A stretch of 54,930 nucleotides of DNA from Gammaproteobacteria bacterium (GTDB lineage Bacteria; Pseudomonadota; Gammaproteobacteria; SZUA-229), in the NCBI GenBank assembly GCA_026995045.1, contig JALWPK010000187.1, positions 1 through 54,930 of the forward strand, read 5' to 3'. A program made the translations under genes and the position numbers. Positions 1 through 8,862 of the stretch are shown here, piece by piece. The notes below the pieces were generated by a model. It saw only the letters and a list, made by a program, of their open reading frames with translations. It was not told the origin of the DNA and searched no databases. The first letter of the stretch is position 1. Each line of letters starts with the position of its first letter.

Positions 1-37
1 TCGTTATTCAGCATGCCCAGTACCCAGACCCCAGCGC

Positions 38-1507
38 CTAGAACCTGTCAAGTTCCGGAAACGGAACTTGACCACCGTGCACGTGCATGGCGCCAAACTC
101 GGCGCAGCGTTGCAGTGTCGGAATCGCCTTGCCGGGGTTGAGCAGGCCGTCGGGGTCGAAAGCCTGTTTGATGGCGTGAAACTGGTTTAATTCGGCTGCG
201 TTGAACTGCACGCACATCTGGTTGATTTTTTCCATGCCGACGCCGTGCTCGCCGGTAATGGCGCCGCCAAGCTCGACGCAGGCTTCCAGAATTTTGCCGC
301 CGAATTCCTCGGTCTGTTCCAGTTCGCCGGGCTTGTTGGCGTCGTACAGAATCAGCGGATGCAGGTTGCCGTCGCCGGCGTGAAACACGTTGACCACGGC
401 GAGACCGTATTCGTCTGACAGTTTGTTGATGCGGGTCAGCACTTCGGCAATCTGGTGGCGCGGGATGGTGCCGTCCATGCAGTAATAGTCCGGCGCGAGG
501 CGGCCCACGGCGGGGAAGGCGGCCTTGCGTCCGGCCCAGAAACGCAGGCGCTCGGCCTCGTCGCGGGCGATGCGGATTTCGGTGGCGCCGGAGTCGCGCA
601 GCACCTGTTGCGCGCGCGTCAGTTCGTCGGCGACCTGGTGAGCGTCGCCGTCGACTTCGCACAGCAGAATCGCGGCGGCGTCGCGCGGGTAGCCGGCGTG
701 CACAAAATCGTCCGAGGCGCGAATGCTGCCGTTGTCCATCAGCTCCAGCCCGGCGGGGATGATGCCGCTGGCAATCACGTTGCTGACCGCTTCGCCGGCC
801 TGCGCGACATCGCCGAAGGCGGCGAGGATGACTTTTGCCACCGCCGGTTTGGGCAGCAGCTTGACGGTGATTTCGGTGATGATGGCGAGCAGCCCCTCGG
901 AGCCGGTGAGCAGCGCCAGCAGGTCGAAGCCGGGCGCATCCAGCGCATCGCCGCCGATGGTGAGCGCCTCGCCGTCGATGGTCAGGATGTCCAGCTTCTG
1001 GATGTTGTGCACGGTGAGGCCGTATTTCAGGCAGTGCACGCCGCCAGCGTTTTCCGCCACGTTGCCGCCGACCGAGCAGGCGATTTGTGAGGACGGATCC
1101 GGCGCATAGTACAGGTTGTGTTCGGCGGCGGCTTCGGAAATCGCCAGGTTGCGCACACCAGGCTGCACCCGCGCGGTGCGGTTGTCGGGGTCGATGGACA
1201 AAATGCGGTTGAATTTGGCCAGGCTCAGCAGCACGCCGTTTTCCAGCGGCAGCGCGCCGCCGGACAGCCCGGTGCCGGCGCCGCGCGCGACCACCGGAAC
1301 CTGGTGTTGCATGCATACCCGCAGCACCGCGCGAATCTGTTCGACCGTTTCCGGCAACGCCACCAGCAAGGGCGTGCGGCGGTAGGCCGACAGGCCGTCG
1401 CACTCGTAGGGTTTGAGTTCTTCCTCGCTGTGCAGCAGGCAATGGGCAGGCAAGCTGGCGGCCAGCGCGGCAACGATGGCCTGTTTGTCGGGGGCGGGTG
1501 GATTCAA
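38..1507 (-). CDS. glcD: FAD-linked oxidase, glycolate oxidase subunit GlcD-like
   Basis: This 489-residue flavoprotein probably oxidises a 2-hydroxy acid such as glycolate or D-lactate. The N-terminal FAD_binding_4 domain (about residues 50-190) carries the FAD motif GAGTGLSGGA near residue 76 and VGGNVAENAGG near 146. The C-terminal FAD-oxidase domain holds the His motif VFHAGDGNLHP near 379 and the ending GEHGVGMEK...NPGK typical of GlcD. The start is TTG at 1507, directly after the stop of the upstream reductase gene at 1510, so the two are probably co-transcribed. GlcE and GlcF would be expected further downstream, beyond the window edge. Family assignment is firm; the substrate (glycolate or lactate) is not fixed by sequence. 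Confidence 0.9.
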   Translation of the reverse strand: MNPPAPDKQAIVAALAASLPAHCLLHSEEELKPYECDGLSAYRRTPLLVALPETVEQIRAVLRVCMQHQVPVVARGAGTGLSGGALPLENGVLLSLAKFNRILSIDPDNRTARVQPGVRNLAISEAAAEHNLYYAPDPSSQIACSVGGNVAENAGGVHCLKYGLTVHNIQKLDILTIDGEALTIGGDALDAPGFDLLALLTGSEGLLAIITEITVKLLPKPAVAKVILAAFGDVAQAGEAVSNVIASGIIPAGLELMDNGSIRASDDFVHAGYPRDAAAILLCEVDGDAHQVADELTRAQQVLRDSGATEIRIARDEAERLRFWAGRKAAFPAVGRLAPDYYCMDGTIPRHQIAEVLTRINKLSDEYGLAVVNVFHAGDGNLHPLILYDANKPGELEQTEEFGGKILEACVELGGAITGEHGVGMEKINQMCVQFNAAELNQFHAIKQAFDPDGLLNPGKAIPTLQRCAEFGAMHVHGGQVPFPELDRF

Positions 1508-1509
1508 GG

Positions 1510-2529
1510 TCAGGGCTTTTTGTTCAGGCGGTGCGGGCGTTTGCCATGCCGGTGTTTACCACGCCGGTGTTTTCGATAACAGTCATATTCATGATGGATG
1601 TTTTGCCTGCCAATGTATGACGGAACCACCGATTCAATGCAGGTTGGCATCGGTTCGTGTTGATGGCATACGCTGTCGACCTGCAATGAGCGATAGTTGT
1701 CCAGCGAAAACGGCTTGCCGGGCAGCCATTCAAATATCGCCGCCTGCAGTTTGCTCACACTGTCTGGCAGGCCGATAATCCAGCGCCGCAAGCCAAGCTG
1801 TTGTGCGGTGTAGCTTACCAGTTCGCGCAGGCTGTATTCACCCGGTCCGCATAGGGGAATGCGCTGGCTGTAAGTGGATTTGTTGTCGATGGCCTTGATG
1901 AAAGCATCGGCGACATCGCCGACATACACCGGCGCAAAACGTGAATGCGGGCAGGCCAGCGGGAACGCCAGCGGGGTGATTTTGAGCAGCGCGGCGAACC
2001 GATTGAAGAAGCTGTCTTCCGCGCCGAATATCACCGAGGGCTGAAAACTGGTGACATGCAGGCGCTCGCTGGCATAGGTATGGACGATATTTTCGCCTTC
2101 GCCCTTGCTGCGCAGATAATGGCTGGGGCCGTTGCTGGCGTCGGCGTTGAGCGCGCTCATGTGCAGCAGGCGGGCAACACCGGTGTTGCGGCAGGCGTCG
2201 ATCACCAGTTTGGGCAACTCGGTGTGTACCCGGCGAAAGCCCTCGCCATTGTGGCCTGTTTCATTGAGGATGCCAATCAGGTTAATCACGGTGTGACAGC
2301 CGCTGAACTGTTGTTCCAGGAAGCGGCGATCGAAAACACTGCCTTCGACAACCGTCACGTCGGGAATCAGCAGCAGATCCGGGTGCGCCTCGCGCTTGCG
2401 GGTAATCACCCTGACGCGCAGCCCCAGTTGCGAAAGCCGGTTGCAGATATGCTGGCCGACAAAGCCGCTGCCGCCAAGGATGCAAACTGGCGGCGCGTCA
2501 GGGTGGCAAGGGTGTAAAGTTGTTGCCAT
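1510..2529 (-). CDS. NAD(P)-binding reductase of the complex I NDUFA9 / atypical SDR family
   Basis: The 339-residue protein has an N-terminal Rossmann motif GGSGFVGQ and an atypical short-chain dehydrogenase fold like bacterial homologues of the complex I 39-kDa subunit. The family-like stretch LPGKPFSLDNYRSLQVDS lies near residue 280. Proteins of this type are thought to bind NADPH or take part in quinone-linked chemistry; the precise reaction is unknown. The ATG at 2529 was chosen because it directly precedes the Rossmann strand; longer in-frame extension upstream is not conserved-looking. The last 25 residues are very rich in His, Lys and Arg, which is unusual for the family. It lies just upstream of the GlcD-like gene on the same strand. 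Confidence 0.8.
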   Translation of the reverse strand: MATTLHPCHPDAPPVCILGGSGFVGQHICNRLSQLGLRVRVITRKREAHPDLLLIPDVTVVEGSVFDRRFLEQQFSGCHTVINLIGILNETGHNGEGFRRVHTELPKLVIDACRNTGVARLLHMSALNADASNGPSHYLRSKGEGENIVHTYASERLHVTSFQPSVIFGAEDSFFNRFAALLKITPLAFPLACPHSRFAPVYVGDVADAFIKAIDNKSTYSQRIPLCGPGEYSLRELVSYTAQQLGLRRWIIGLPDSVSKLQAAIFEWLPGKPFSLDNYRSLQVDSVCHQHEPMPTCIESVVPSYIGRQNIHHEYDCYRKHRRGKHRHGKRPHRLNKKP

Positions 2530-2618
2530 GGTCAGGGCTTCAGTTATCGTTAAGCAGGCTTGGCTAAGATGAAATACTGTACCACAGTTTGTTATCCGGT
2601 TGTTATGATGCCGCTCCC

Positions 2619-3905
2619 ATGTGTTTGAAGTTATTGAAGAAAATTTTATTTTTGCTGATTCTGACCGGCGCCGCCAGCGGGGTGGCGGCGCCGGTTGATG
2701 AAGACCGCATCGGCCATATCCGCATTGTCGGCAATGACACGACGCACGACTATGTGATTTTGCGTGAAATGCTGGTGAAGCCGGGCGATGCAATCGACCT
2801 CGACAAGATTGAGCAGTCGGTGCAGAACATCATGAACCTCGGCCTGTTTGAATCGGTGGATTATTATCTGGAGCAGAATAACGTTGACGCCGATACGGAT
2901 CTGGTGATTATCGTCATCGAGCGCATTTATTTTTTCCTGCTGCCGACCGCCAAAACCAATGACAACAGCCAGCTGGAATACGGCGCCAAAATGATATGGT
3001 ACAACGTGCTGGGGCGCAATCACACCATGAAGCTGAAACTGCTTGATGCGGGCTCCACCGCTGGGGTGAATGAATACAAGAGCGAGCTTAAATATATTGC
3101 GCCACACCCGTTTGGCAGTCCGTACCAGTTCGAGCTGTTTCTCAAGCAGGATGTGTTTGTCGATGACGACCCGAGTTTTGGCTTGCAGTCGCAGCTGACG
3201 CGCGAGTTTTCATTCGATATTGTGCAGTGGTTTAACCAAGAGGGTGTTACCTCGGGCCTGTTTGCCGGCATCGGTCTGGCATACCAGTCGCGCAGTATCG
3301 ATTCGCTGGTGGATCCGTCCCTGTCGCAGGGGCTTAACATGGCGACCAGTTTTCGCTACAAGATGGGATATCGGGATGTGCGTGAACACGCCAATAACCG
3401 CTCCGGTTTCAGCATCACCTATCTGGCGCAACTGGCGGCAGATCAAACCAGCACCGCCGGAGCCGAGTTTTTTCTGCAACTGCTGGATTATCGGCAATAT
3501 ATTTCACTGGGTAGACAGTCGCCGGAGAATCTGAATTTTCGCATTCTGTTCGGACGCTCTTCCAACGATGTGCTGGGCGACAAGGCGTTCAACCTGGGCG
3601 GCAACACCAACCTGCGCGGTTACGAAATCGGCCAGTTTCGCGGCAACGGGGAACTAATCGCCAATATCGAATATCTCAGTCCCCTGTATGGCGACCCGAT
3701 GATACGCAAGGTGTTTTTTGTCGATGCGGGCGAGGCGGTTGAGAAACTGTCGGAATTGAGCTTTGAGGGATTGAATGTCGGCGCAGGCTTTGGCATACGC
3801 TGGAAAATGAAACGCTTTGTTCATACTAATCTTCGAATCGATTTCGCCTACGGTTTTGAGCTCGATGAATTCCGCCTTGCGTTGGGCGCAAAACATACTT
3901 TTTAA
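2619..3905 (+). CDS. Omp85-family outer-membrane protein with a single POTRA domain
   Basis: The 428-residue product begins with a hydrophobic signal peptide (MCLKLLKKILFLLILTGAAS). It continues into one POTRA-like domain (about residues 30-110, with GDAIDLDKIEQSVQNIMNLG) and then a 16-strand-type Omp85 barrel. The barrel contains the conserved loop motif NLRGYE near residue 332, and the protein ends in Phe as outer-membrane proteins usually do (KHTF). It is shorter than BamA (five POTRAs) and TamA (three), so it belongs to the minimal Omp85 group whose cargo is unknown. The ATG at 2619 is preferred over TTG at 2589 because it starts the signal peptide. It is divergent from the NDUFA9-like gene. 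Confidence 0.85.
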   Translation: MCLKLLKKILFLLILTGAASGVAAPVDEDRIGHIRIVGNDTTHDYVILREMLVKPGDAIDLDKIEQSVQNIMNLGLFESVDYYLEQNNVDADTDLVIIVIERIYFFLLPTAKTNDNSQLEYGAKMIWYNVLGRNHTMKLKLLDAGSTAGVNEYKSELKYIAPHPFGSPYQFELFLKQDVFVDDDPSFGLQSQLTREFSFDIVQWFNQEGVTSGLFAGIGLAYQSRSIDSLVDPSLSQGLNMATSFRYKMGYRDVREHANNRSGFSITYLAQLAADQTSTAGAEFFLQLLDYRQYISLGRQSPENLNFRILFGRSSNDVLGDKAFNLGGNTNLRGYEIGQFRGNGELIANIEYLSPLYGDPMIRKVFFVDAGEAVEKLSELSFEGLNVGAGFGIRWKMKRFVHTNLRIDFAYGFELDEFRLALGAKHTF

Positions 3906-3986
3906 TTGCCGGCGCCTGTCGCGCCGCGCCTGATAAAGATGCGTGATAAGATTCGCGCCAAACAGACATTTGCAGGAGATAGAGTA

Positions 3987-4565
3987 TTGAATACGTTAAA
4001 ACTGGCGGCGCCGCTGCTGTTGTTTTCACTGGCCACAGGCAATGCGCAGGCCAACGGCATTGATTTTCGCTTGAGCAGCAAAAGCGCGGAATTTACCTTT
4101 CTGACCCAGTCATCCTCATTCGGTTACGGTGGCGCGGACATCGGTTACAGTGTGTTCGTCAACGAAGCTGACGACATCATGGGCGCCGCGTCAGTGCTGG
4201 TTAGCGGCAGCAGCGCCGGTGATGTGCGCGCCCTGCATTTTGGCGTTGGTGCAAAACTGTACGCCGGCGTGCTGGATCAGGTGGCAGACGGCAATGGCGG
4301 CGCGCTGGCTATTGGCGGACAGGTGCGATATGTGTTTCCGGCACCCACCCCACTGGCCATTCTGGGAGAAGCGTTCTTTGCGCCTTCGGTAGTCAGTCTG
4401 GCGGATTTTGAAGGCGTGCGTGAATACCGTGTCGCGCTGGAGCTGGAAGTTACCCCCAGCGCCCGCGCCTATGCCGGTTATCGCTTCCTGGAAGTGAAAG
4501 TCAACAACGGCGCCGAAATTGAACTTGACGATCGCGCCCACGCTGGTGTGCGGTTTTCCTTTTAA
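3987..4565 (+). CDS. YfaZ family outer-membrane protein
   Basis: The 192-residue protein has a signal peptide ending in NAQA and a mature part matching the YfaZ pattern. That pattern includes an early LTF-type strand, the motif HFGVGAKLYAG, a GGALAIGGQVRY strand, a GEAFFAPSVVS strand and a terminal AGVRFSF. It is predicted to be a small beta-barrel of unknown transport role. The start is taken as TTG at 3987 because AGGAG lies eight bases upstream (3974-3978) and this places Met directly before the signal peptide. It follows the Omp85 gene by 81 bases on the same strand, and a strong terminator follows it. Confidence 0.82.
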   Translation: MNTLKLAAPLLLFSLATGNAQANGIDFRLSSKSAEFTFLTQSSSFGYGGADIGYSVFVNEADDIMGAASVLVSGSSAGDVRALHFGVGAKLYAGVLDQVADGNGGALAIGGQVRYVFPAPTPLAILGEAFFAPSVVSLADFEGVREYRVALELEVTPSARAYAGYRFLEVKVNNGAEIELDDRAHAGVRFSF

Positions 4566-4598
4566 CAGCCTGTTGATGGGCTAAGGTTTGTTGGTTTG

Positions 4599-4630
4599 AA
4601 AGGCGAGCGAGCATGGCTCGCCTTTTTTAT
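4599..4630 (+). terminator. Rho-independent terminator after the YfaZ gene
   Basis: A perfect 10-bp stem (AAAGGCGAGC at 4599-4608 and GCTCGCCTTT at 4616-4625) closes a 7-base loop and runs into a T tract. It separates the Omp85/YfaZ unit from mazG, whose ATG lies only 13 bases beyond. Confidence 0.85.
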
Positions 4631-4642
4631 TTCAATCGGACT

Positions 4643-5434
4643 ATGAATAACATCGAAAAATTGCTGGAAATCATGGCGGCGTTGCGGCATCCCGAAAACG
4701 GTTGCCCCTGGGATATCGAGCAGGACTTTTCAAGCATTGTTCCCTATACCATCGAGGAAGCCTATGAAGTGGCCGACGCGATTGAGCGTGGCGACATGGC
4801 TGAGCTGAAGGATGAGCTTGGTGATCTGCTGTTTCAGGTGGTGTTTTATGCGCAAATGGCGAGCGAGCAGGGACTGTTTGATTTCAATGATGTGGCGCAG
4901 GGCATCAACGCCAAGCTGGTGCGGCGTCACCCACATGTGTTTGGCGACAACAACACGACTGACAAGGCCGAGCTGGAGCGGCAATGGGAGCAGCACAAAC
5001 AACTGGAGCGCGACAACAAGGCGGGACGGGCCGGCGCACTGGCTGGCATCGCAGCGACCCTGCCGGCATTGCGCTGGTCACAGAAACTGCAAAAACGCGC
5101 GGCGTCAACGGGTTTTGACTGGCCGGATATTGCGCCGGTATTCGGCAAGCTGGAAGAAGAACTTCAGGAGTTGAAAGCTGAAATCGGACAGGCGGATAAT
5201 CAGGCGCGCATTCTGGATGAGTATGGCGATGTGCTGTTTGTGTGCGTCAATCTGGCCATGCACCTCAATATTAATGCTGAACAGGCATTGCGCCACGCCA
5301 ATTGCAAGTTTATCGAGCGGTTTGGTTTGATGGAGCGGTTGATTCATCGTGACGGCGCATCGTTTGACGATCTGACGCTGGAGCAAATGGAACAGTACTG
5401 GCAACGGGCCAAACAACAGCTGGCCACCCAATAA
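4643..5434 (+). CDS. mazG: Nucleoside triphosphate pyrophosphohydrolase MazG
   Basis: MazG hydrolyses NTPs and dNTPs to monophosphates and pyrophosphate, cleaning the nucleotide pool and lowering ppGpp-linked stress. The 263-residue protein has two MazG domains. The first has GCPWDIEQ, EEAYEVADAI and ELGDLLFQVVF, the metal-binding ExxE and ExxD sets. The second has EEELQELKAEI and DEYGDVLFVCVNL. Length matches the two-domain enterobacterial enzyme. The start ATG at 4643 is preferred because the earlier in-frame ATG at 4613 sits inside the preceding terminator hairpin. It converges on the DsbA-like gene with a 19-base gap. Confidence 0.93.
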   Translation: MNNIEKLLEIMAALRHPENGCPWDIEQDFSSIVPYTIEEAYEVADAIERGDMAELKDELGDLLFQVVFYAQMASEQGLFDFNDVAQGINAKLVRRHPHVFGDNNTTDKAELERQWEQHKQLERDNKAGRAGALAGIAATLPALRWSQKLQKRAASTGFDWPDIAPVFGKLEEELQELKAEIGQADNQARILDEYGDVLFVCVNLAMHLNINAEQALRHANCKFIERFGLMERLIHRDGASFDDLTLEQMEQYWQRAKQQLATQ

Positions 5435-5453
5435 CTGACGGTTGGCGGGTGGT

Positions 5454-6086
5454 TTATGAAGGCATTGCCTGCAGCAAAAGCGCATCGTGCGCTGCATCCC
5501 GCATTCGTTTTTCACTGACAACGCCTGACAGAACTTTTTTGCCGAAAACAAAACTGGGCACACTGCTGATATTGAGTTGCCGCGCCAGTGCAAAATTGGC
5601 AACCAGTCGGTGCTGGTGCAGTGTATCCCGCCAGGCGGTTTCGGCAAACTCTTCATCTATGCCGCATTGCTCGCACAGTTGCCTGAGAACGGCCCGGTCG
5701 CCGATGTTTTCGCCATCGACAAAAAATGCGGCAAACAGGGTTTCGTGCAGCCGGTAGAATGTCTCGCGGCCCAGCGCCTTGGCCGCTTCCGCCAGCAACA
5801 GCGCATCCCGTGAGTTGGTGGTGAAGGTAATGTCCGCCAGCGGGATGTTTTCTTCACTGGCGACCTGATGCAGATTGCTGATCAGTTGCCGCCAGTTTTC
5901 TGAACTATAATTCAGTGAAGTGACGGGTTCGCCCTGTGGCGAGTTTTCCGGGTGGATTTCCAGAAAACACCAGTTAATTTTCAGGTCATACACATCCTTG
6001 AGACGCATCAGCCGGTGATGGCCCACGTAGCAGAAAGGGCAGACATAGTCACTGAATACAGTGACGCGCAGTTCAGGCAAGGCCAT
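5454..6086 (-). CDS. DsbA/FrnE-like thioredoxin-fold oxidoreductase
   Basis: The 210-residue protein begins with a thioredoxin fold carrying the active-site sequence CPFC (FSDYVCPFCYVG). It has the helical insertion and the cis-Pro strand SSVPSFVFGKK near residue 178 typical of the DsbA-like FrnE / 2-hydroxychromene carboxylate isomerase group. No signal peptide is visible, so it is probably cytoplasmic, unlike true DsbA. GGAGGGA lies seven bases before the ATG at 6086, which decides the start. It is divergent from the MipA-like gene with only 34 bases between the starts. The substrate is unknown. Confidence 0.85.
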   Translation of the reverse strand: MALPELRVTVFSDYVCPFCYVGHHRLMRLKDVYDLKINWCFLEIHPENSPQGEPVTSLNYSSENWRQLISNLHQVASEENIPLADITFTTNSRDALLLAEAAKALGRETFYRLHETLFAAFFVDGENIGDRAVLRQLCEQCGIDEEFAETAWRDTLHQHRLVANFALARQLNISSVPSFVFGKKVLSGVVSEKRMRDAAHDALLLQAMPS

Positions 6087-6120
6087 AACCAATTCCCTCC
6101 ATGAGAACAGGGATATATCG

Positions 6121-6951
6121 ATGAGCAACCTTATGAAACAATTACTCACCACCATCATACTCTCACTGGCGCTGATTTGCCCGTCCGTTTTTGCAGCAGA
6201 TGAACCTGAAATAAAACTGGAATGGGAGCTGGGCGCAGCACTGGCGGCGCTGGATATCCCGCTTTACCCGGGCGCCAGACAGAGCAAATCCTATTTGCTG
6301 CCCTTGCCCTTTATTGTTTTGCGCTCGGATTTTCTGATCATTGATGAAGGCATCCGCGCAAAACTGTTTCACTCAAAAGATGTTCACCTCAGTCTTAGCG
6401 CCGATTTTGGCGTGCCGGTCAACAGCAAGGACAGCGCCGCGCGCGCAGGCATGCCGGATTTGAACACGGTGCTGCAGGTTGGGCCGCTGCTGGAAGTGAC
6501 GCTGAGCGGCGCCAGAAACCGGCCATATCATTTCCGGTTTGAACTGCCCGCCAGACTGGCTTTCGCGACAGACTTGCAGACGGTGGATAATCTCGGCTGG
6601 ATTTCAGAACCCCGCCTCACTTATGAAACCCGACGGCCATTCAAAACCGGCTTCGCCTGGCAAATAACCGCTGGCTTGCGTTATGCGTCAGAGGACTATC
6701 ACCGTTATTACTATGATGTGGCGCCGGCCTTCGCCACGGCATCTCGCCCGACATTTCAGTCAAGCGGCGGCTACAGCGGCTTGTTTTCGGATATCATCGC
6801 CAACTGGCGTGAAAAAGATGTGATTTATTTTGCCCTGTTGCGTTATCAGAATCTGAGCGGCGCAGCGTTTGAAGACAGTCCGCTGATCGAAACCAACAAT
6901 TATTATTTCCTGGGGGTGGGCGTTACCTGGGTGTTGGCGCAAAGCCTGTAG
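6121..6951 (+). CDS. MipA/OmpV family outer-membrane protein
   Basis: The 276-residue protein has a signal peptide (cleavage expected after PSVFA). The mature part follows the MipA/OmpV pattern: an early GAALAALDIPLYPG motif, LPLPFIVLRSDFL, an alternating barrel sequence, and the closing strands YYFLGVGVTW. E. coli MipA links murein hydrolase MltA and PBP1B, whereas many relatives are plain barrels of unknown cargo. The start at 6121 was chosen over ATG at 6061 because the earlier one lies inside the coding start of the divergent gene; ATG 6133 is also possible. It converges with the first EAL gene, 19 bases away. Confidence 0.85.
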   Translation: MSNLMKQLLTTIILSLALICPSVFAADEPEIKLEWELGAALAALDIPLYPGARQSKSYLLPLPFIVLRSDFLIIDEGIRAKLFHSKDVHLSLSADFGVPVNSKDSAARAGMPDLNTVLQVGPLLEVTLSGARNRPYHFRFELPARLAFATDLQTVDNLGWISEPRLTYETRRPFKTGFAWQITAGLRYASEDYHRYYYDVAPAFATASRPTFQSSGGYSGLFSDIIANWREKDVIYFALLRYQNLSGAAFEDSPLIETNNYYFLGVGVTWVLAQSL

Positions 6952-6962
6952 CGCCAGCCCGC

Positions 6963-6980
6963 GCCGGTTTTTATACCGGC
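6963..6980. terminator. Small hairpin between convergent genes
   Basis: GCCGGT (6963-6968) pairs with ACCGGC (6975-6980) around a T-rich 6-base loop. It overlaps the last codons of the EAL gene at 6971 and lies just after the MipA-like stop, so it could end transcription from either side. The stem is only six base pairs and there is no long T tract, so the call is weak. Confidence 0.35.
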
Positions 6981-7828
6981 AGGCCGGAAAGCTCGGTTTT
7001 CAGTTTTTCCTTTTCCACCGGTTTGTTCATCAAATAACCCTGCAAAATATCACAGCCGTGATCAACCAGGAACTTGCATTGATACAAATGTTCGACGCCT
7101 TCCGCAATGGCTTGCAGATTGAGCGCATGCGCCAGTTTTATCTGGTGTTGAATCAGGGTTTCACCGCGTTCAGAATGCCCGATGCTATCGATGAAAACAC
7201 GGTCAATGATCAAGCTGTTGATCGGCAAGTGATACAGGTTGGAAAGCGGCGACTGTCCGGTGCCGAAATCATCCAGACAGAATTGCGCGCCATAATTGCC
7301 CAGCGTTTCACAAAACGCTTTTACCTTGCGGATATCGTGTCCATGCGTGTTGACAGTAATGTCGATAATGAAGCGGGACAGTGATACGCCGTGTTGTTCG
7401 CACAATTCGATGAGCTTTTGTGAGAAATACACGCTTTCACAGGAGAGCACGGATATGTTGACAGCAAGCGTGATGTTTTCGCCGATATGTTCGTCTATCC
7501 AGGCAAGATCCTTGCAGCATTGTTCAAACACCCACAGATCTATCTGAAAAATCAGACCGTGTTCCTCGGCGGCCGTGATGAACGCTTCCGGATACAGCAA
7601 ACCGATGGACGGGCGCTGCCAGCGGGTGAGGGCTTCCAGCGTAACCGCCTGGCCGGTCGTGATATCATAGCGCGGCTGATAATGCAGAATCAGCTCCCGG
7701 TTGGCGACGGCGCGGGCAAGATTACTGACAAAGGAAGCAGACTTGTCTGACTGAGATTGTGAGTCAATAAGTATCATAATGCTGTCTATTCCCGCCATGG
7801 CGGCAATATCCGGCGCCCCCATGCGCAT
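6971..7828 (-). CDS. Stand-alone EAL domain protein, probably catalytically inactive
   Basis: The EAL fold that cleaves cyclic-di-GMP fills almost the whole protein. It keeps LEALTRW (E65), Asn124 (AVNIS), DDFGTG (D186-D187), AEGVE (E243) and LQGY (Q263). It lacks the second-strand glutamates (IDITV instead of EITE) and the catalytic Lys (LIIDR instead of LKID). It is therefore more likely a c-di-GMP or protein-binding module than an active phosphodiesterase. No receiver, PAS or membrane segment is visible. The start is uncertain: ATGs at 7828, 7822, 7798 and 7777 are all in frame, none with a clear Shine-Dalgarno. It is a close paralogue of the EAL genes at 10610 and 45338. Confidence 0.85.
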   Translation of the reverse strand: MRMGAPDIAAMAGIDSIMILIDSQSQSDKSASFVSNLARAVANRELILHYQPRYDITTGQAVTLEALTRWQRPSIGLLYPEAFITAAEEHGLIFQIDLWVFEQCCKDLAWIDEHIGENITLAVNISVLSCESVYFSQKLIELCEQHGVSLSRFIIDITVNTHGHDIRKVKAFCETLGNYGAQFCLDDFGTGQSPLSNLYHLPINSLIIDRVFIDSIGHSERGETLIQHQIKLAHALNLQAIAEGVEHLYQCKFLVDHGCDILQGYLMNKPVEKEKLKTELSGLPV

Positions 7829-8051
7829 CAGTTAATGGGCTGTTTTTTCACATTTGATTTATTATTGTTTTTATCGCTGAGATGCGGTGATCTCATTTCC
7901 CGTCAATCCTATCACCAAATACCTGCCTTAACAGCAACAGCCTGTATTCATCCAGTCTGGAAAGCGGATGAATAATTTTAACTAATTGATTTTTAATGAA
8001 TTATGTTTTTGTTAACAATGCCGCCTGACAATATTGCAGATCAGCCCGAGG

Positions 8052-8855
8052 TCAGGACAGCAGCAGTTTCGCGCTCAGGGCAAGCAAGAATACGCCAAAA
8101 CCGGTTTTCAGCCGCGCTTCCGGCATCCAGTGCGCCAGTTTCGCGCCCAGAGGCGCCGACAGGTAACTGGCGATGGCGATAAAACCGAATGCAGGCAGGT
8201 TGATGTAACCCAGCGCCGGAAAAGGCAGGTCGTTGAGCGCCCAGCCACTGGCCATGTACGAGGCTGCGCCAAAAACGGCGATCGGCAGGCCACAGGCGGC
8301 GGAGGTGGCGACGGCATGGCGCATGCGGATGTTGTGCCAATGCAGAAACGGCACGGTGAGGGTGCCGCCGCCGATGCCGACAATGGCGGAAACCAGGCCG
8401 ATGACCAGCCCACCCGGTATCGCAGTCAGGGTTTTCAGCGTGCGCTGATGCATGGCCGGCGCCGCCTTGCGCAGCAGATGGATCGCCACCAGCAATTCAA
8501 ACACGGCAAACAACGGCCGCAGCACCGAGGTGTCGAGGGCGGACGCCAGCATGCCGCCCAGCCATGCGCCCGGCGCGATGCCCGGCGCGAGCCGAAACAC
8601 AACCGTCCATAACACCGCCTGTTTTTTGTGATGCGCCAGCGTCGATGAAATCGAGGTAACGATGATCGTCGCCAGGGAGGTGGCCAGCGCAGTGTGCATC
8701 AAATACTGCGACGGTACGTTTTGGGTTTCAAAAATGAAATACAGCACCGGCACGATAATCAACCCGCCACCGACGCCCAGCAGGCCGGCGGCGAAACCGG
8801 CGAAGCCGCCGGTCAGCAAATACAGCAGCGCATCAGTGAGAGCGGCGTCCGCCAA
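8052..8855 (-). CDS. TauE/SafE family transporter (sulfite/organosulfonate exporter type)
   Basis: The 267-residue integral membrane protein has about eight hydrophobic segments and the duplicated family motif: GFAAGLLGVGGGLIIVPVL at the N-terminus and VSAIVGIGGGTLTVPFL near residue 160. TauE/SafE proteins export small anions such as sulfite, sulfoacetate or thiosulfate, but most members are uncharacterised. The start is TTG at 8855, close to the first membrane segment, with no strong ribosome site. The gene follows the CbbY-like phosphatase by seven bases and is probably co-transcribed with it. Confidence 0.88.
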   Translation of the reverse strand: MADAALTDALLYLLTGGFAGFAAGLLGVGGGLIIVPVLYFIFETQNVPSQYLMHTALATSLATIIVTSISSTLAHHKKQAVLWTVVFRLAPGIAPGAWLGGMLASALDTSVLRPLFAVFELLVAIHLLRKAAPAMHQRTLKTLTAIPGGLVIGLVSAIVGIGGGTLTVPFLHWHNIRMRHAVATSAACGLPIAVFGAASYMASGWALNDLPFPALGYINLPAFGFIAIASYLSAPLGAKLAHWMPEARLKTGFGVFLLALSAKLLLS

Positions 8856-8862
8856 ACCGGTT

